A stretch of 64,000 nt of DNA from Zeimonas sediminis (lineage in GTDB: Bacteria > Pseudomonadota > Gammaproteobacteria > Burkholderiales > Burkholderiaceae_E). The notes under the pieces were generated by a model, which worked only from the letters and a program-made list of their open reading frames with translations, searched no databases and was not told the origin of the DNA. Positions within the stretch are counted from its first letter, which is position 1. Every line of letters starts with the position of its first letter. Positions 32,528 through 42,943 of the stretch are shown piece after piece. The position numbers and the translations under genes are program-made. The stretch lies in assembly GCF_023721795.1 (NCBI RefSeq), contig NZ_JAMQYE010000001.1:3011671-3075670 (forward strand), read 5' to 3'.

Positions 32528-33848
32528 ATGCTGAAGACGATTCTGCGCATGCGCGCGCGGGTGCTGGCGGCGCTGGCGCTGGCGCTGCTGGCCGGCGCCG
32601 CCCAGGCGGCCCTGCCGATCCAGCACTGGACCGCCTCGTCGGGAGCGCGGGTCTATTTCGTGCGGGCAGACGCGATCCCGATGCTCGACCTGAGCGTCGA
32701 GTTCGACGCCGGCGGCCGCTACGACCCGGCCGGCAAGACCGGCCTCGCGTCGCTGACCAACGCGATGCTGGCGCGCGGCACCGACGGCGACCGGCCGATG
32801 GGCGAGGCCGAGATCGCCGAGCGCTTCGCGCGGATCGGCGCCCAGCGCGGCGGGGGGGCCGGCGACGACCGGGCAGGCGTGAGCCTGCGCACGCTGACCG
32901 GCAAGGCCGAGCTCGACGAGTCCGTGTCGCTGCTCGCCCGGATCCTGGCCGCGCCGAGCTTTCCCGAAGCGGTGCTCGAGCGCGAGCGCCAGCGCTGGAT
33001 CCTGTCGATCCGCGAGGCGGGCACCAAGCCCGAGACGATCGCGCGTCGCAGCTTCGGCGAACTGCTCTACGGCGATCACCCCTACGGCCGCGAGGCCGCC
33101 GAAGCCACCGTCGCGGCGATCGCCCGCGAAGACCTGGTCCGCTTCCACCGCGACCACTACGACGCGCGCCGCGCGGTCGTCGCGATGATCGGCGCGATCA
33201 CCCGCGAGCAGGCCGAGGCGATCGCCGAGCGGCTCACGAAGGACCTGCCGGCGGGCGCGGACCGGCCCGGGCTGCCCAAGGTCCGGCGGCTCGGCGAGGC
33301 GGTCGAGCGCCGGATCGCACACCCCGCCTCCCAGAGCCACATCCTGATCGGCGCGCCGGCGATCGAGCGGGGCCACCCGGACTTCTTCCCGCTGTTCGTC
33401 GGCAACTACGTGCTGGGCGGCGGCGGCTTCGTGTCGCGCCTGTACAGCGAGGTGCGCGAGAAGCGCGGGCTGGCCTACAGCGTGTACTCGTATTTTTCGC
33501 CGCAACTGCAGCCCGGGCCCTTCACGATCGGCCTGCAGACGCAGAAGGCCCAGACCGGCGAGGCGCTGAAGGTGGTCCGCGAGACCCTCGAGCGCTTCGT
33601 GCGCGAAGGGCCGACCGAAAAGGAGCTCGCCGCGGCCAAGGACAACCTGGTCGGCGGCTTCGCGCTGCGGATCGACTCCAACCGCAAGATCCTCGACAAC
33701 CTCGCGATGATCGGCTTCTACCGGCTGCCGCTCGACTACCTCGAGCGCTGGACCGACCGCGTGTCGGCGGTCACGCTCGAGCAGGTTCGCGATGCCTTCG
33801 CGCGCAACGTGGACCCCGCGGCGCTGGCGACGGTCGTGGTCGGCGACG

Positions 33849-33868
<20 letters not shown>
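32528..33868 (+). CDS. M16-family peptidase, non-catalytic partner
   Basis: A 446-residue homologue of the preceding protein with a signal peptide (ALALALLAGAAQA, about 16-28). The HxxEH zinc motif is absent; the matching position reads TNAMLARGT. The C-terminal half keeps the R/Y substrate-binding motif (FVSRLYSEVREKRGLAYSVYS, landmark near residue 300). This division—one subunit with zinc, one with the R/Y pair—is the known alpha/beta arrangement of bacterial M16 peptidases, so the two proteins probably form a heterodimer. It overlaps the likely rsmD start by 20 bp. Confidence 0.92.
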
Positions 33869-35351
<1,483 letters not shown>

Positions 35352-35448
35352 GCGGCCGGCGCGCGGGGCCATCGGACCGGGCGCGGCCGGCGGCCGTCAT
35401 CGAACCGTCACCGCCCGGCGCGACTATCCCGGTTTTCCGGAGCCCGAA

Positions 35449-35925
35449 ATGGACCTGATCCTCTGGCGGCATGCCGATGCCGGCGACGCGGTCGACGATC
35501 CGAAGGTCGACCTCGAGCGACGCCTGACCGACCGCGGCCGAAAGCAGGCCGACCGGGTGGCGCGCTGGCTGCTCGCGCGGCTGCCCGAGCGCTACCTGGT
35601 GCTGGCCAGCCCGGCGGCGCGGGCCCGCGAGACCGCCGCGGCGCTCGGCGTGAAGGCCCGCACCGAGCCGAGGATCGCGCCCGGGCTGGACGTGGCCGAT
35701 CACCTGGCCGCGCTGAACTGGCCCGAGGGGCCCGAGGGCCGGACCCGCTACGTCGTCCTCGTCGGCCACCAGCCGGCGCTCGGGCGCCTGGCCAGCCTGC
35801 TGCTGTCCGGCGCCGAGGCCGACTGGAGCGTGAAGAAGGGCGCGGCCTGGTGGCTGTCGACCCGCGAGCGCGAGGGCAGGGCGCAGATCGTGCTGCGCGC
35901 GGTGATCGGGCCCGACCTGGTCTGA
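35449..35925 (+). CDS. sixA: Phosphohistidine phosphatase SixA
   Basis: A 158-residue histidine-phosphatase-superfamily protein with the RHA motif (LWRHADAG, His about residue 7), SPAARARETA (about 48-57) and LVGHQPALGRL with the second catalytic His (about 103). SixA removes phosphate from histidine phosphotransfer domains or the PTS-Ntr protein NPr. There is no known partner in the window. It stands 97 bp after the ferredoxin. Confidence 0.9.
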   Translation: MDLILWRHADAGDAVDDPKVDLERRLTDRGRKQADRVARWLLARLPERYLVLASPAARARETAAALGVKARTEPRIAPGLDVADHLAALNWPEGPEGRTRYVVLVGHQPALGRLASLLLSGAEADWSVKKGAAWWLSTREREGRAQIVLRAVIGPDLV

Positions 35926-35993
35926 CGCCTTCCCGCGTGGCCGCCGGCTCCAACCGCAGTCCGGCGATCGCTCGCCGTCCGCCGGCCGGCGGG

Positions 35994-36026
35994 CTTCACC
36001 GAAGCTTCATCGATCCGTCACGCGGC
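35994..36026 (+). promoter_or_regulatory. Pho-box-like triple 11-bp repeat before the OlsB-like gene
   Basis: Three consecutive 11-bp units begin CTTCACC (35994), CTTCATC (36005) and CGTCACG (36016). PhoB binds 7-bp CTGTCAT-like repeats at exactly 11-bp intervals, and the (C/T)NTCA(C/T) core and spacing agree. The units lie 52-84 bp before the start of a predicted ornithine-lipid gene, which in rhizobia is phosphate-regulated. This is a by-eye match, not a scored one. Confidence 0.5.
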
Positions 36027-36046
36027 TGCAAAGCCGGCCGGTCAGG

Positions 36047-36075
36047 CTGTTCTCCGAACAGGCAACGGAGAACAG
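36047..36075. promoter_or_regulatory. 10-bp perfect inverted repeat over the ribosome site of the OlsB-like gene
   Basis: CTGTTCTCCG (36047-36056) and CGGAGAACAG (36066-36075) are exact reverse complements around nine bases. The right arm contains the GGAG ribosome site, two bases before the TTG start at 36078. In RNA the hairpin would hide the ribosome site; in DNA it could be an operator. Confidence 0.7.
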
Positions 36076-36077
36076 CC

Positions 36078-36911
36078 TTGTCGGCAATACTCGAAAGACC
36101 GGATGCACAGGCGCGCGCCGTCCGCCCCTTCGGCGGTGTCGCGGACGCGCATCGCGCGCGCGCCGGCGCGGCGCGGGCCCCGCTCGCCGTCGCGGGAAAC
36201 CTCGAAGTGCGGCTCGCCCGCGACCAGGCGGAAGTCGAGCGCGCGATGCGGCTGCGCTGGCAGGTCTTCGCGGGCGAGATGGGCGCCGCGCTGCAGTCGC
36301 CCGAGGGCATCGACCGCGACGTCTTCGACCCCTTCTGCGAGCACCTCGTCGTCGTCGAGCGCGACACCGGCGACGTGGTCGGCACCTACCGCCTGCTGAT
36401 GCCGGGCGCCGCCCGCCGGCTCGGCTGCCTGTACGCCGACGGCGAGTTCTGGCTGACGCGGCTCGCGCCGCTGCGCGAGCGGATGGTCGAGCTCGGTCGC
36501 AGTTGCGTGCGCGCCGACCATCGCTCCGGCGGCGTGATGATGCTGCTCTGGTCGGGGCTGGGCGCGCTGCTCGCGCGTTCCGAGGTCCGCTACCTGATCG
36601 GTTGCGTCAGCGTGCCGATGGACGACGGCGGCGGCTTCGCGGCGAACCTGTACCGCGAGCTGGCGGCGCGCCACCTGGCCGACGACACGCTGCGCGTCTG
36701 GCCGCGCAAGCGGCTGGAGGCCGAGCGCCATGCGCCGCTCGCCGGCGTGGTGCCGCCGCCGCTGGTCAAGGGCTACCTGCGCGCCGGCGCCTGCCTGCTC
36801 GGCGAGCCGCACGTGGACGCGCAGTTCAATTGCGCAGACTTTCCGATGATGCTCGACCTGGACGGGCTGAAGGCGCGCTACCGGAGCCGCTTCGTCGGCG
36901 GGCGGGGCTGA
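36078..36911 (+). CDS. OlsB-like GNAT N-acyltransferase (ornithine lipid synthesis)
   Basis: A 277-residue protein of the acyl-ACP-dependent GNAT family. The core includes EVRLARDQAEVERAMRLRWQVF (landmark at about 44), FDPFCEHLVVVE, VGTYRLLMP and MVELGRSCVRADHRSG (about 140), all typical of OlsB, which acylates ornithine to lyso-ornithine lipid. No olsA is nearby, so the second acylation gene lies elsewhere or the product differs. The start is a TTG at 36078-36080 with GGAG 7 bp upstream; no ATG fits. A hairpin covers the ribosome site and Pho-box-like repeats lie upstream, so expression may be induced by phosphate starvation. Confidence 0.75.
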   Translation: MSAILERPDAQARAVRPFGGVADAHRARAGAARAPLAVAGNLEVRLARDQAEVERAMRLRWQVFAGEMGAALQSPEGIDRDVFDPFCEHLVVVERDTGDVVGTYRLLMPGAARRLGCLYADGEFWLTRLAPLRERMVELGRSCVRADHRSGGVMMLLWSGLGALLARSEVRYLIGCVSVPMDDGGGFAANLYRELAARHLADDTLRVWPRKRLEAERHAPLAGVVPPPLVKGYLRAGACLLGEPHVDAQFNCADFPMMLDLDGLKARYRSRFVGGRG

Positions 36912-36963
36912 GGGGAGCGGTGTCGCGCAGGCGGCTGGCCGGAGATCCGGTGCCGCGGCGCGT

Positions 36964-38463
36964 TCAGATCGTCTGGTAGGCGAAGCGCCCGAACACCTTC
37001 GCCTCGTTCCACAGCGCCGCTTCGTCGACCAGGCTCGCGTGGGCCAGCGGCTGGCGCGCGGCCCAGTCGCGCGGCACTTCGAGGCGCAGCCCGCCCCGCT
37101 TGAAGAAGAGCGCGGGCAGCGGCACCTCGTCGCCGTCGCGCGCCCGGTGCAGGATGCGCGCGACCCGCAGCGCCACCACCATCAGCCAGCCCAGCTCGTC
37201 CTCGATCCGGCCGCGCAGCTTGCGCAGCCCGCCGACCTGCGCGAGCGCGAGCAGGGCCAGCGTCTCCTGCTCGGGGCGCGAGAAGCCGGGCATGTCGGCC
37301 CAGCTGAGGATGTAGGCCGAATGCTTGTGGAAGCCCTCGTGCGAGATGCTCATTCCGCACTCGGCGAGCAGCGCGGCCCACTCGAGCAGCCTGCGGCGGG
37401 CCTGGAGTTCCTCCTTCGACGCGCGGGCCCCCTGGTCGAACAGCGCGAGCGCGGTGTCGCGCACGCGGGCCGCGTGGCGCGCGTCGATTCCGTGCCGCTC
37501 GATCATCCGCCTGACCGTCAGCACGCGCGGGTCGGCGCCCTCGGCGCGGCCCACCAGGTCGTGCAGCACCCCGTGGCGCAGGGCGCCGCCGCAGTAGTCG
37601 AGCGACTCGATGCCGAACTCGTCGAAGGCGGCCAGCATCACGGCCAGGCCCCCTGCCAGCACCGGCCTGCGATCCGTCTTCAGGCCCTGCAATTCGAGCG
37701 CGTCGGCGCTGCCGGCCTGGAGCAGCGCGTCCCGGATCAGGGCGAGCCCCTCGCGATCGAGCGCGGGCCGGCCGAACTCGAGACGGGCGATCTGCACGAG
37801 CGCCTTGGCCGTCCCGGAAGTGCCGACCGCGTAATCCCAGCCCGCTTCCAGGAAGGGTTGCGAGAGTTCCTCGAAGCGCGCCCTCGCCACCGCGTAGGCG
37901 TGGCCGAAGCTCTCCTCGCCGACCGTCGCGTCGGCGAAGAAGCGGCGCGTCAGCGCCACGCAGCCGACGCCGGCCGAGTCGAGGATCCCGGGCTCGAAAT
38001 CGCTGCCCACGATGCACTCGGTCGAGCCGCCGCCGATGTCGATCACCAGCCGGTTCAGGCCGTCGCGAGGCAGCGCGTGCGCCGCGCCCAGGTAGATCAG
38101 GCGGGCCTCCTCGTGGCCGGAGATCACCTCGATCGGGAAGCCGAGCGCCGCCTCGGCGGTGGCCAGGAAGTGCGCGGCGTTGCTCGCCACGCGCAAGGTG
38201 TTGGTGGCCACCGCGCGCACCGCGTGAGGCGCGAACGAGCGCAGCCGCTCGCCGAAGCGCGCCAGCGCCTCGACGCCGCGGGTCTGCGCGTCGGCGTCGA
38301 GCGAGCCGTCGTCGCGCAGGCCGGCCGCCAGCCGCACGGTCCGCTTCAGGTTGTCGATCGGGTCGATCCGGTGGGCGCCGGCCTCGGGCGCGACGCGCCC
38401 GATCATCAGCCTGAAGCTGTTCGACCCGAGGTCGACTGCGGCGAGCAACTGTTCTTCCGGCAT
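36964..38463 (-). CDS. ppx: Exopolyphosphatase
   Basis: Ppx hydrolyses terminal phosphates of polyphosphate and, in GppA form, pppGpp. The 499-residue protein has the ASKHA phosphate loops AAVDLGSNSFRLMIG (about 8-22) and VIDIGGGSTECIVG (about 138-151), the catalytic Glu in the EEARLIY segment, and a C-terminal HD-like helical domain. ATG 38461-38463 begins MPEEQLLAAVDLGSN; the frame opens much further upstream without family similarity. It is divergent from ppk with 106 bp between, as in many betaproteobacteria. Confidence 0.94.
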   Translation of the reverse strand: MPEEQLLAAVDLGSNSFRLMIGRVAPEAGAHRIDPIDNLKRTVRLAAGLRDDGSLDADAQTRGVEALARFGERLRSFAPHAVRAVATNTLRVASNAAHFLATAEAALGFPIEVISGHEEARLIYLGAAHALPRDGLNRLVIDIGGGSTECIVGSDFEPGILDSAGVGCVALTRRFFADATVGEESFGHAYAVARARFEELSQPFLEAGWDYAVGTSGTAKALVQIARLEFGRPALDREGLALIRDALLQAGSADALELQGLKTDRRPVLAGGLAVMLAAFDEFGIESLDYCGGALRHGVLHDLVGRAEGADPRVLTVRRMIERHGIDARHAARVRDTALALFDQGARASKEELQARRRLLEWAALLAECGMSISHEGFHKHSAYILSWADMPGFSRPEQETLALLALAQVGGLRKLRGRIEDELGWLMVVALRVARILHRARDGDEVPLPALFFKRGGLRLEVPRDWAARQPLAHASLVDEAALWNEAKVFGRFAYQTI

Positions 38464-38528
38464 GCGTGGGCTTGTGGCATCTTCGAATCTGGCTCGACAG
38501 TATGGCAAATCCGTGTCACCTCGCCCTT

Positions 38529-38550
38529 CCGTAACCAGATCGTCACGAAA
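38529..38550 (+). promoter_or_regulatory. Pho-box-like direct repeat upstream of ppk
   Basis: CCGTAAC-CAGA-TCGTCAC-GAAA spans two 7-bp units each followed by a 4-bp spacer, the layout of a PHO box. The second unit is closer to the consensus CTGTCAC. It ends 19 bp before the ppk start. Weak on its own; strengthened by similar repeats at the OlsB-like gene. Confidence 0.4.
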
Positions 38551-38569
38551 GCGGGGCAAGATTCGCGCG

Positions 38570-40636
38570 ATGAACGACGCGGCCTCCGCAGGCCCCCACC
38601 TGCTCAATCGGGAGCTCGGCATCCTCGCCTTCAACGAGCGGGTGCTCGCGCAGGCCGAGGACCCGGCGATGCCGCTGCTCGAGCGGCTGCGATTCCTCAC
38701 GATCGTCAGCAACAACCTCGACGAGTTCTTCGAGATCCGGATCGCCGAGCTCAAGCAGCTCAGGCTGCGCGGGCGCGAGCCGGCGGATGCCCGGGCGGCG
38801 CGCGACGAGATCGTCGACCGGGCGCGCAAGCTGGTCGAGCGCCAGTACGCGCTGCTCAACGGCACGATCCTGCCGGCGCTCGCCGCGCACGGCGTGGTCA
38901 TCCACCTGAGCGGCACCTGGACCGAGGCGCAGCGCGCCTGGGCCGAGCGCTACTTCGATTCCGAGGTCGAGCCGCTGCTCACGCCGATCGCGCTCGACCC
39001 CTCGCACCCGTTCCCGCGCATCCTGAACAAGAGCCTGAACTTCATCGTCGAGCTGCAGGGCCAGGACGCCTTCGGCCGCCGGGCAGGCGTGGCCGTCGTG
39101 CAGGCGCCGCGCGTGCTGCCCCGGGTGCTGAAGGTGCCGCCCGAGGTCTCGGGGGCGCCGCACGGCGTGATGCTGCTGTCCTCGATCGTGCAGGGCTTCG
39201 TCGACCGGCTCTTCCCCGGCATGACGGTGCGTTCGGTGCACCAGTTCCGGCTCACCCGCGACAGCGACCTGTTCGTCGACGACGAGGAGGTCACCGACCT
39301 GCGCGAGGCGCTGCAGGGCGAGCTGTCGCAGCGCCACTACGGCGACGAGGTGCGGCTCGAGGTGTCGGCCGGCATCCCCGATTCGCTGGTAGCGCTGCTG
39401 CTGCGCGAGTTCGAGCTCGACGAGCACGACTGCTACCGGGTGGCGGGGCCGGTCAACCTGGTCCGCCTGCAGCAGGTGATCGACCTGGTCGACCTGCCCG
39501 AGCTCAAGTTCCCGCCCTTCGAGCCGGCGGTGCCGGCGCCGCTTCGCAACAAGGACCTGTTCGCGGCGATCCGCAAGCACGACATCCTGCTGCACCACCC
39601 CTACGAGTCGTTCGCGCCGGTGATGGAGTTCCTGGTCAGCGCCGCGCGCGACCCGAAGGTGGTGGCGATCAAGCAGACCGTGTACCGCACCGGCGCCGAC
39701 TCGGCGCTGATGCAGGCGCTGATCGACGCGGCCCAGTCGGGCAAGGAGGTCACCGTCGTCGTCGAGCTGATGGCCCGCTTCGACGAGGAGACCAACATCA
39801 ACTGGGCCGACAAGCTCGAGCGGGCCGGCGCGCACGTGGTGTACGGAGTGGTCGGCCACAAGACCCACGCGAAGATGGCGATGGTGCTGCGTCGCGAAGA
39901 AGGGAAGGGCGGCACCCGGCTGCGCCGCTACGCGCACCTGGGCACCGGCAACTACCACCCGAAGACCGCCAGGCTCTACGAGGACTTCGGCCTGTTCACC
40001 GCGAACGAGGACATCTGCAGCGACGTGCACGAGGTGTTCCGGCGGCTCACCGGGCTCGGCCAGCGCGGCACGCTCAGGCAGCTCGCGCAGGCGCCTTTCA
40101 CGCTGCACGAGATGCTGATCGCATCGATCCGGCGCGAGGCCGCCAACGCCCGGGCGGGGCGCAAGGCGCGGATCGCCGCCAAGGTCAACGCGCTGCTCGA
40201 GCCCACGGTGATCGAGGCGCTCTACGACGCCAGCAATGCCGGCGTGAAGGTCGACCTGATCGTTCGCGGCGTGTGCGCGCTGCGACCCGGCGTGCCCGGG
40301 CTGTCGGAGAACATCCGGGTGCGCTCGATCGTGGGCCGCTTCCTCGAGCACAGCCGCGTCTACTACTTCTGGAACGGCGGCAAGAAGGACGTCTGGCTGT
40401 CGTCGGCCGACTGGATGGACCGCAACCTGTTCAGGCGGGTCGAGGTGGCCTTCCCGGTGCGCGACCGCAAGCTGCGCGACCGGGTGATCGAGGAGGCAAT
40501 CGAGGTCCACCTGGCCGACAACCTGAACGCCTGGGTGATGGACTCCGACGGGCGCTATGCGCAGCGCAAGGCGCGCAGGGGTGCGAAGCGGCGGCAGGCG
40601 CAGGTGGAGTTGCTGGGGGGGTTGGCGGGGGGGTGA
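38570..40636 (+). CDS. ppk: Polyphosphate kinase 1
   Basis: PPK1 polymerises the gamma-phosphate of ATP into polyphosphate via a phosphohistidine. The 688-residue protein has the N domain (LLNRELGILAFNERVLAQA, about 11-29), the head domain and two phospholipase-D-like C domains. The autophosphorylated His is in GVVGHKTHAKMAMV (about residue 427) and a second conserved His in YAHLGTGNYHPKTARLY (about 455-471). The C-terminus is Lys/Arg-rich. ATG 38570 fits the family N-terminus; the frame opens upstream into ppx. Confidence 0.96.
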   Translation: MNDAASAGPHLLNRELGILAFNERVLAQAEDPAMPLLERLRFLTIVSNNLDEFFEIRIAELKQLRLRGREPADARAARDEIVDRARKLVERQYALLNGTILPALAAHGVVIHLSGTWTEAQRAWAERYFDSEVEPLLTPIALDPSHPFPRILNKSLNFIVELQGQDAFGRRAGVAVVQAPRVLPRVLKVPPEVSGAPHGVMLLSSIVQGFVDRLFPGMTVRSVHQFRLTRDSDLFVDDEEVTDLREALQGELSQRHYGDEVRLEVSAGIPDSLVALLLREFELDEHDCYRVAGPVNLVRLQQVIDLVDLPELKFPPFEPAVPAPLRNKDLFAAIRKHDILLHHPYESFAPVMEFLVSAARDPKVVAIKQTVYRTGADSALMQALIDAAQSGKEVTVVVELMARFDEETNINWADKLERAGAHVVYGVVGHKTHAKMAMVLRREEGKGGTRLRRYAHLGTGNYHPKTARLYEDFGLFTANEDICSDVHEVFRRLTGLGQRGTLRQLAQAPFTLHEMLIASIRREAANARAGRKARIAAKVNALLEPTVIEALYDASNAGVKVDLIVRGVCALRPGVPGLSENIRVRSIVGRFLEHSRVYYFWNGGKKDVWLSSADWMDRNLFRRVEVAFPVRDRKLRDRVIEEAIEVHLADNLNAWVMDSDGRYAQRKARRGAKRRQAQVELLGGLAGG

Positions 40637-40745
40637 GTCGCACCAGAAGCAGGGCGCAGGCCACGGCGCTCGCCGCATGCCGGATTCCCCTGCCGGGTTT
40701 GCCGCACCCCTGCCGTCGGGGCCTTCGGGCGTGGTCGGGGGCAGG

Positions 40746-42416
40746 CTATCCGGGGGGCCGCGTGTCGAACAGCGGCCGCCCGTCGTAGTGCCCGGGTAGC
40801 GGGTGGTCCATCATCCGCAGGATCGTCGCCGCGAGATCCGCGGCCTCGGACTCCGGGAGGCGCATGCCCGCCGGGATCCCGCGTCCAGTGGCAGCGACGA
40901 AGCCCCGATTCCAGTGGCCGCCGGCCCGGAAATGCGGAACAGGGCCGATCCGGCCTATGTCCGGGCTGTCGACGACATCGGTGATGTGCTCCTCCCACAG
41001 AACGTCGAGGTCGAACGCGGGCAACCCAGGCAAGTCCCCCAGGTCGTCCGCACGGGTCCTGTAGACCTCCTTGACGAGCGGACGGCCGGACCGGCCATCC
41101 GTCAAGCGGCGGAGAATCCGCGTGACTTCGTCGCACACGCGGTGATACTCGCCCGGCGCAACGATGCCATCGCGATCGCGCCCCTGGAGATTGATCCGGA
41201 TCCGTCCCTTCGTGAACCCGGGCAGGGCAAAGGCCTTCATCCGCGGCCAGAGCGGGCGATACCACATCGACGGATGCCACAGCATGGCATTGGCCTGCGC
41301 TTCGCCCGAGAACGGCGACGCCAGGCCGTTGAACGATGCCTTCAGGAGCCGGCCCGGCAGGCACGACCGGACGAAGCGGATCGGCCAGGGGGCGTTGTTG
41401 TACCGCGACCATAGCTCCCCGACCCACGAGTCTCGCCGGGCGGACGTGAGGATCTCGCCGGGCGGGCTCCCCTCCTTCCCGGGGCCCAGCGCGATCGATC
41501 CGGGAAAGCACCACCTGTACAAGGTCTCCGACAGGACGACCGAACTCAGCAGGTCGCTGTAGTTGGGACCCATGCCGTGGAGGGAGAAGCACACGAAGAA
41601 CGCGTCGGCCGGTGCCGCGGCCATGAGCTTGCCGATCGCGCGGTCCACGTCCTCGTAGACCTTTCGCAGCGGGTCCCCGGCGCCCTCTCCCCCTGTCAGG
41701 GGGGCGTTGAGGGGATGGTCCGGCTGGCTGTAGCAGTAGACGTCGTGGCCGGCGCTGTGGGTTTCGGAGAAGACCGCGAGGAAGAGGTCCCACTCGTCTC
41801 GCGCGAGCAGATCCTCGCAAACACCGACTCGCGCGTCGACGCTCTCCGCGAGTGCCTCGTCCAGCCACTTCACGTAGCGCCGGTCCCACCAGATGCCCGT
41901 GTCGTTGTGGAGGACCGGGTTGCGGCCGTGCCTTGCGACGATCTCGCCGAGGAGCCCGTCGGGGAGGGACCTGCTCTCCGTGTGAGGGAAGTGCCCGCCC
42001 CAGCCGAGGACCTGGAGGCCCTTCACGCGGTCGGAAAGCCGCGCCATCGGGACGTCGAGCACGGCGACCTTCTTCGACTCGCCCAAAGCGTAGAACGGAT
42101 CGAAGTCATCGAAGGCGGGAGATCCTTCGTCCAGATTCCGGATCTGGTACCGGTCTGGAAAGTACTCCATCGAGTCCCACGCGCCCGTCTTGGTCGGCTT
42201 GCAGCCGGTGGCGAACTCAACCCACAGCGGCTCGGTGGAGAAGGCCTCCATGCGCTGCCCGTGCAGCTCGACCGTGCTCCGCAGCCGGCCGTATGCACCC
42301 TCGGCCTGCATTCGAGCGAGGTTCGGAAGGCGCCCCTCGGCGATCCACTTCTCCACGAGCACGGGATCGGCGCCGTCGAGCCCTATGGCCATCACCCTGC
42401 TGCCCTTCTTCTGCAT
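40746..42416 (-). CDS. Alkaline-phosphatase-superfamily protein, probably altered active site
   Basis: A 556-residue protein of the type I phosphodiesterase / nucleotide pyrophosphatase fold. It starts MQKKGSRVMAIGLDGADP, with the first metal Asp, and retains FSETHSAGHDVY and a C-terminal HWNRGFVAATG. Two expected features look lost. The nucleophile position in the usual WPTFSTG segment reads LWVEFATG, and the metal motif SDHG reads SLHG. If right, it is a binding or transferase-like protein rather than a phosphatase. In-frame ATGs at 42452 and 42506 exist, but the codons between have AT-rich third positions unlike the gene, so I chose 42416. It borders an exopolysaccharide locus and may modify or sense the polymer. 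Confidence 0.75.
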   Translation of the reverse strand: MQKKGSRVMAIGLDGADPVLVEKWIAEGRLPNLARMQAEGAYGRLRSTVELHGQRMEAFSTEPLWVEFATGCKPTKTGAWDSMEYFPDRYQIRNLDEGSPAFDDFDPFYALGESKKVAVLDVPMARLSDRVKGLQVLGWGGHFPHTESRSLPDGLLGEIVARHGRNPVLHNDTGIWWDRRYVKWLDEALAESVDARVGVCEDLLARDEWDLFLAVFSETHSAGHDVYCYSQPDHPLNAPLTGGEGAGDPLRKVYEDVDRAIGKLMAAAPADAFFVCFSLHGMGPNYSDLLSSVVLSETLYRWCFPGSIALGPGKEGSPPGEILTSARRDSWVGELWSRYNNAPWPIRFVRSCLPGRLLKASFNGLASPFSGEAQANAMLWHPSMWYRPLWPRMKAFALPGFTKGRIRINLQGRDRDGIVAPGEYHRVCDEVTRILRRLTDGRSGRPLVKEVYRTRADDLGDLPGLPAFDLDVLWEEHITDVVDSPDIGRIGPVPHFRAGGHWNRGFVAATGRGIPAGMRLPESEAADLAATILRMMDHPLPGHYDGRPLFDTRPPG

Positions 42417-42943
42417 CTCGGGGTCCGTCACGATATCTGACAATTCTTTCATGACAGGCGTCGCGGGCGGGTGACCGTTTTCACGGCTCTGCGTGAGGCC
42501 GGCCATCGGGATCGGAGATACCCGCGAGAACGCGCGCGCTGCCCGCCCGAAGGCGACCGCGACAGCGTAACCCGCCCGGGACGCGCGGCCTTCGAAAGTG
42601 CGGTTCGCTGGCGGGGCTTGCGGCCGTGAATGCGGTCACTGCGGCATTCCTGGCCGTGTCGCTGTGGCGATCCCGGTGCGCGTGCGCGATGTCCCGGCCC
42701 GTCCGCCCCGGGGCGGGGCCGGCCGCGAAGCCGGGTATGATCGGGTTTCACGGCCGCGCGGGGCGCAGGCCGTACGGCCGTCGGCCAGCCCCCGCCGGGG
42801 GCGCTCCGCGGGACATGTTGCGCGCGCGAGGCCACCGGTTCCGGGTGAGTCCTCCATCGGATGCCGAATTCCGCACGGTCCCGCCCGCGGTATCGTGGAA
42901 GACTTGCGCCGGTGCAACATTCGGCAGGGAGCGGTAGATCCAT
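42417..42943. other. Divergent leader region of the exopolysaccharide locus, no gene seen
   Basis: About 530 bp separate the phosphatase-like gene (reading left) from the first glycosyltransferase (reading right). No open frame here has family features or sensible codon use. GC-rich hairpins occur near 42706-42725. TATGAT at 42736-42741 is a possible -10 for the rightward genes, without a good -35. A near-palindrome TTGCGCCGGTGCAA lies about 45 bp before the glycosyltransferase start. The length suggests a regulated promoter with a long leader. Confidence 0.5.

Noticed and set aside
36047-36075. A Rho-independent terminator for sixA
   Set aside because: The 10-bp stem has no T-run and its right arm contains the ribosome site of the downstream gene.
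37039-40788. A plus-strand open frame of 1249 codons across ppx and ppk
   Set aside because: It is an antisense/out-of-frame shadow of two clear genes (ppx motifs on the minus strand, ppk in another plus frame); composition is Arg/Ala/Gly-rich with no family features.
42507-42943. A sigma-54 promoter in the exopolysaccharide leader
   Set aside because: No TGGCAC-N5-TTGC-type element with correct GG/GC spacing was found by eye.
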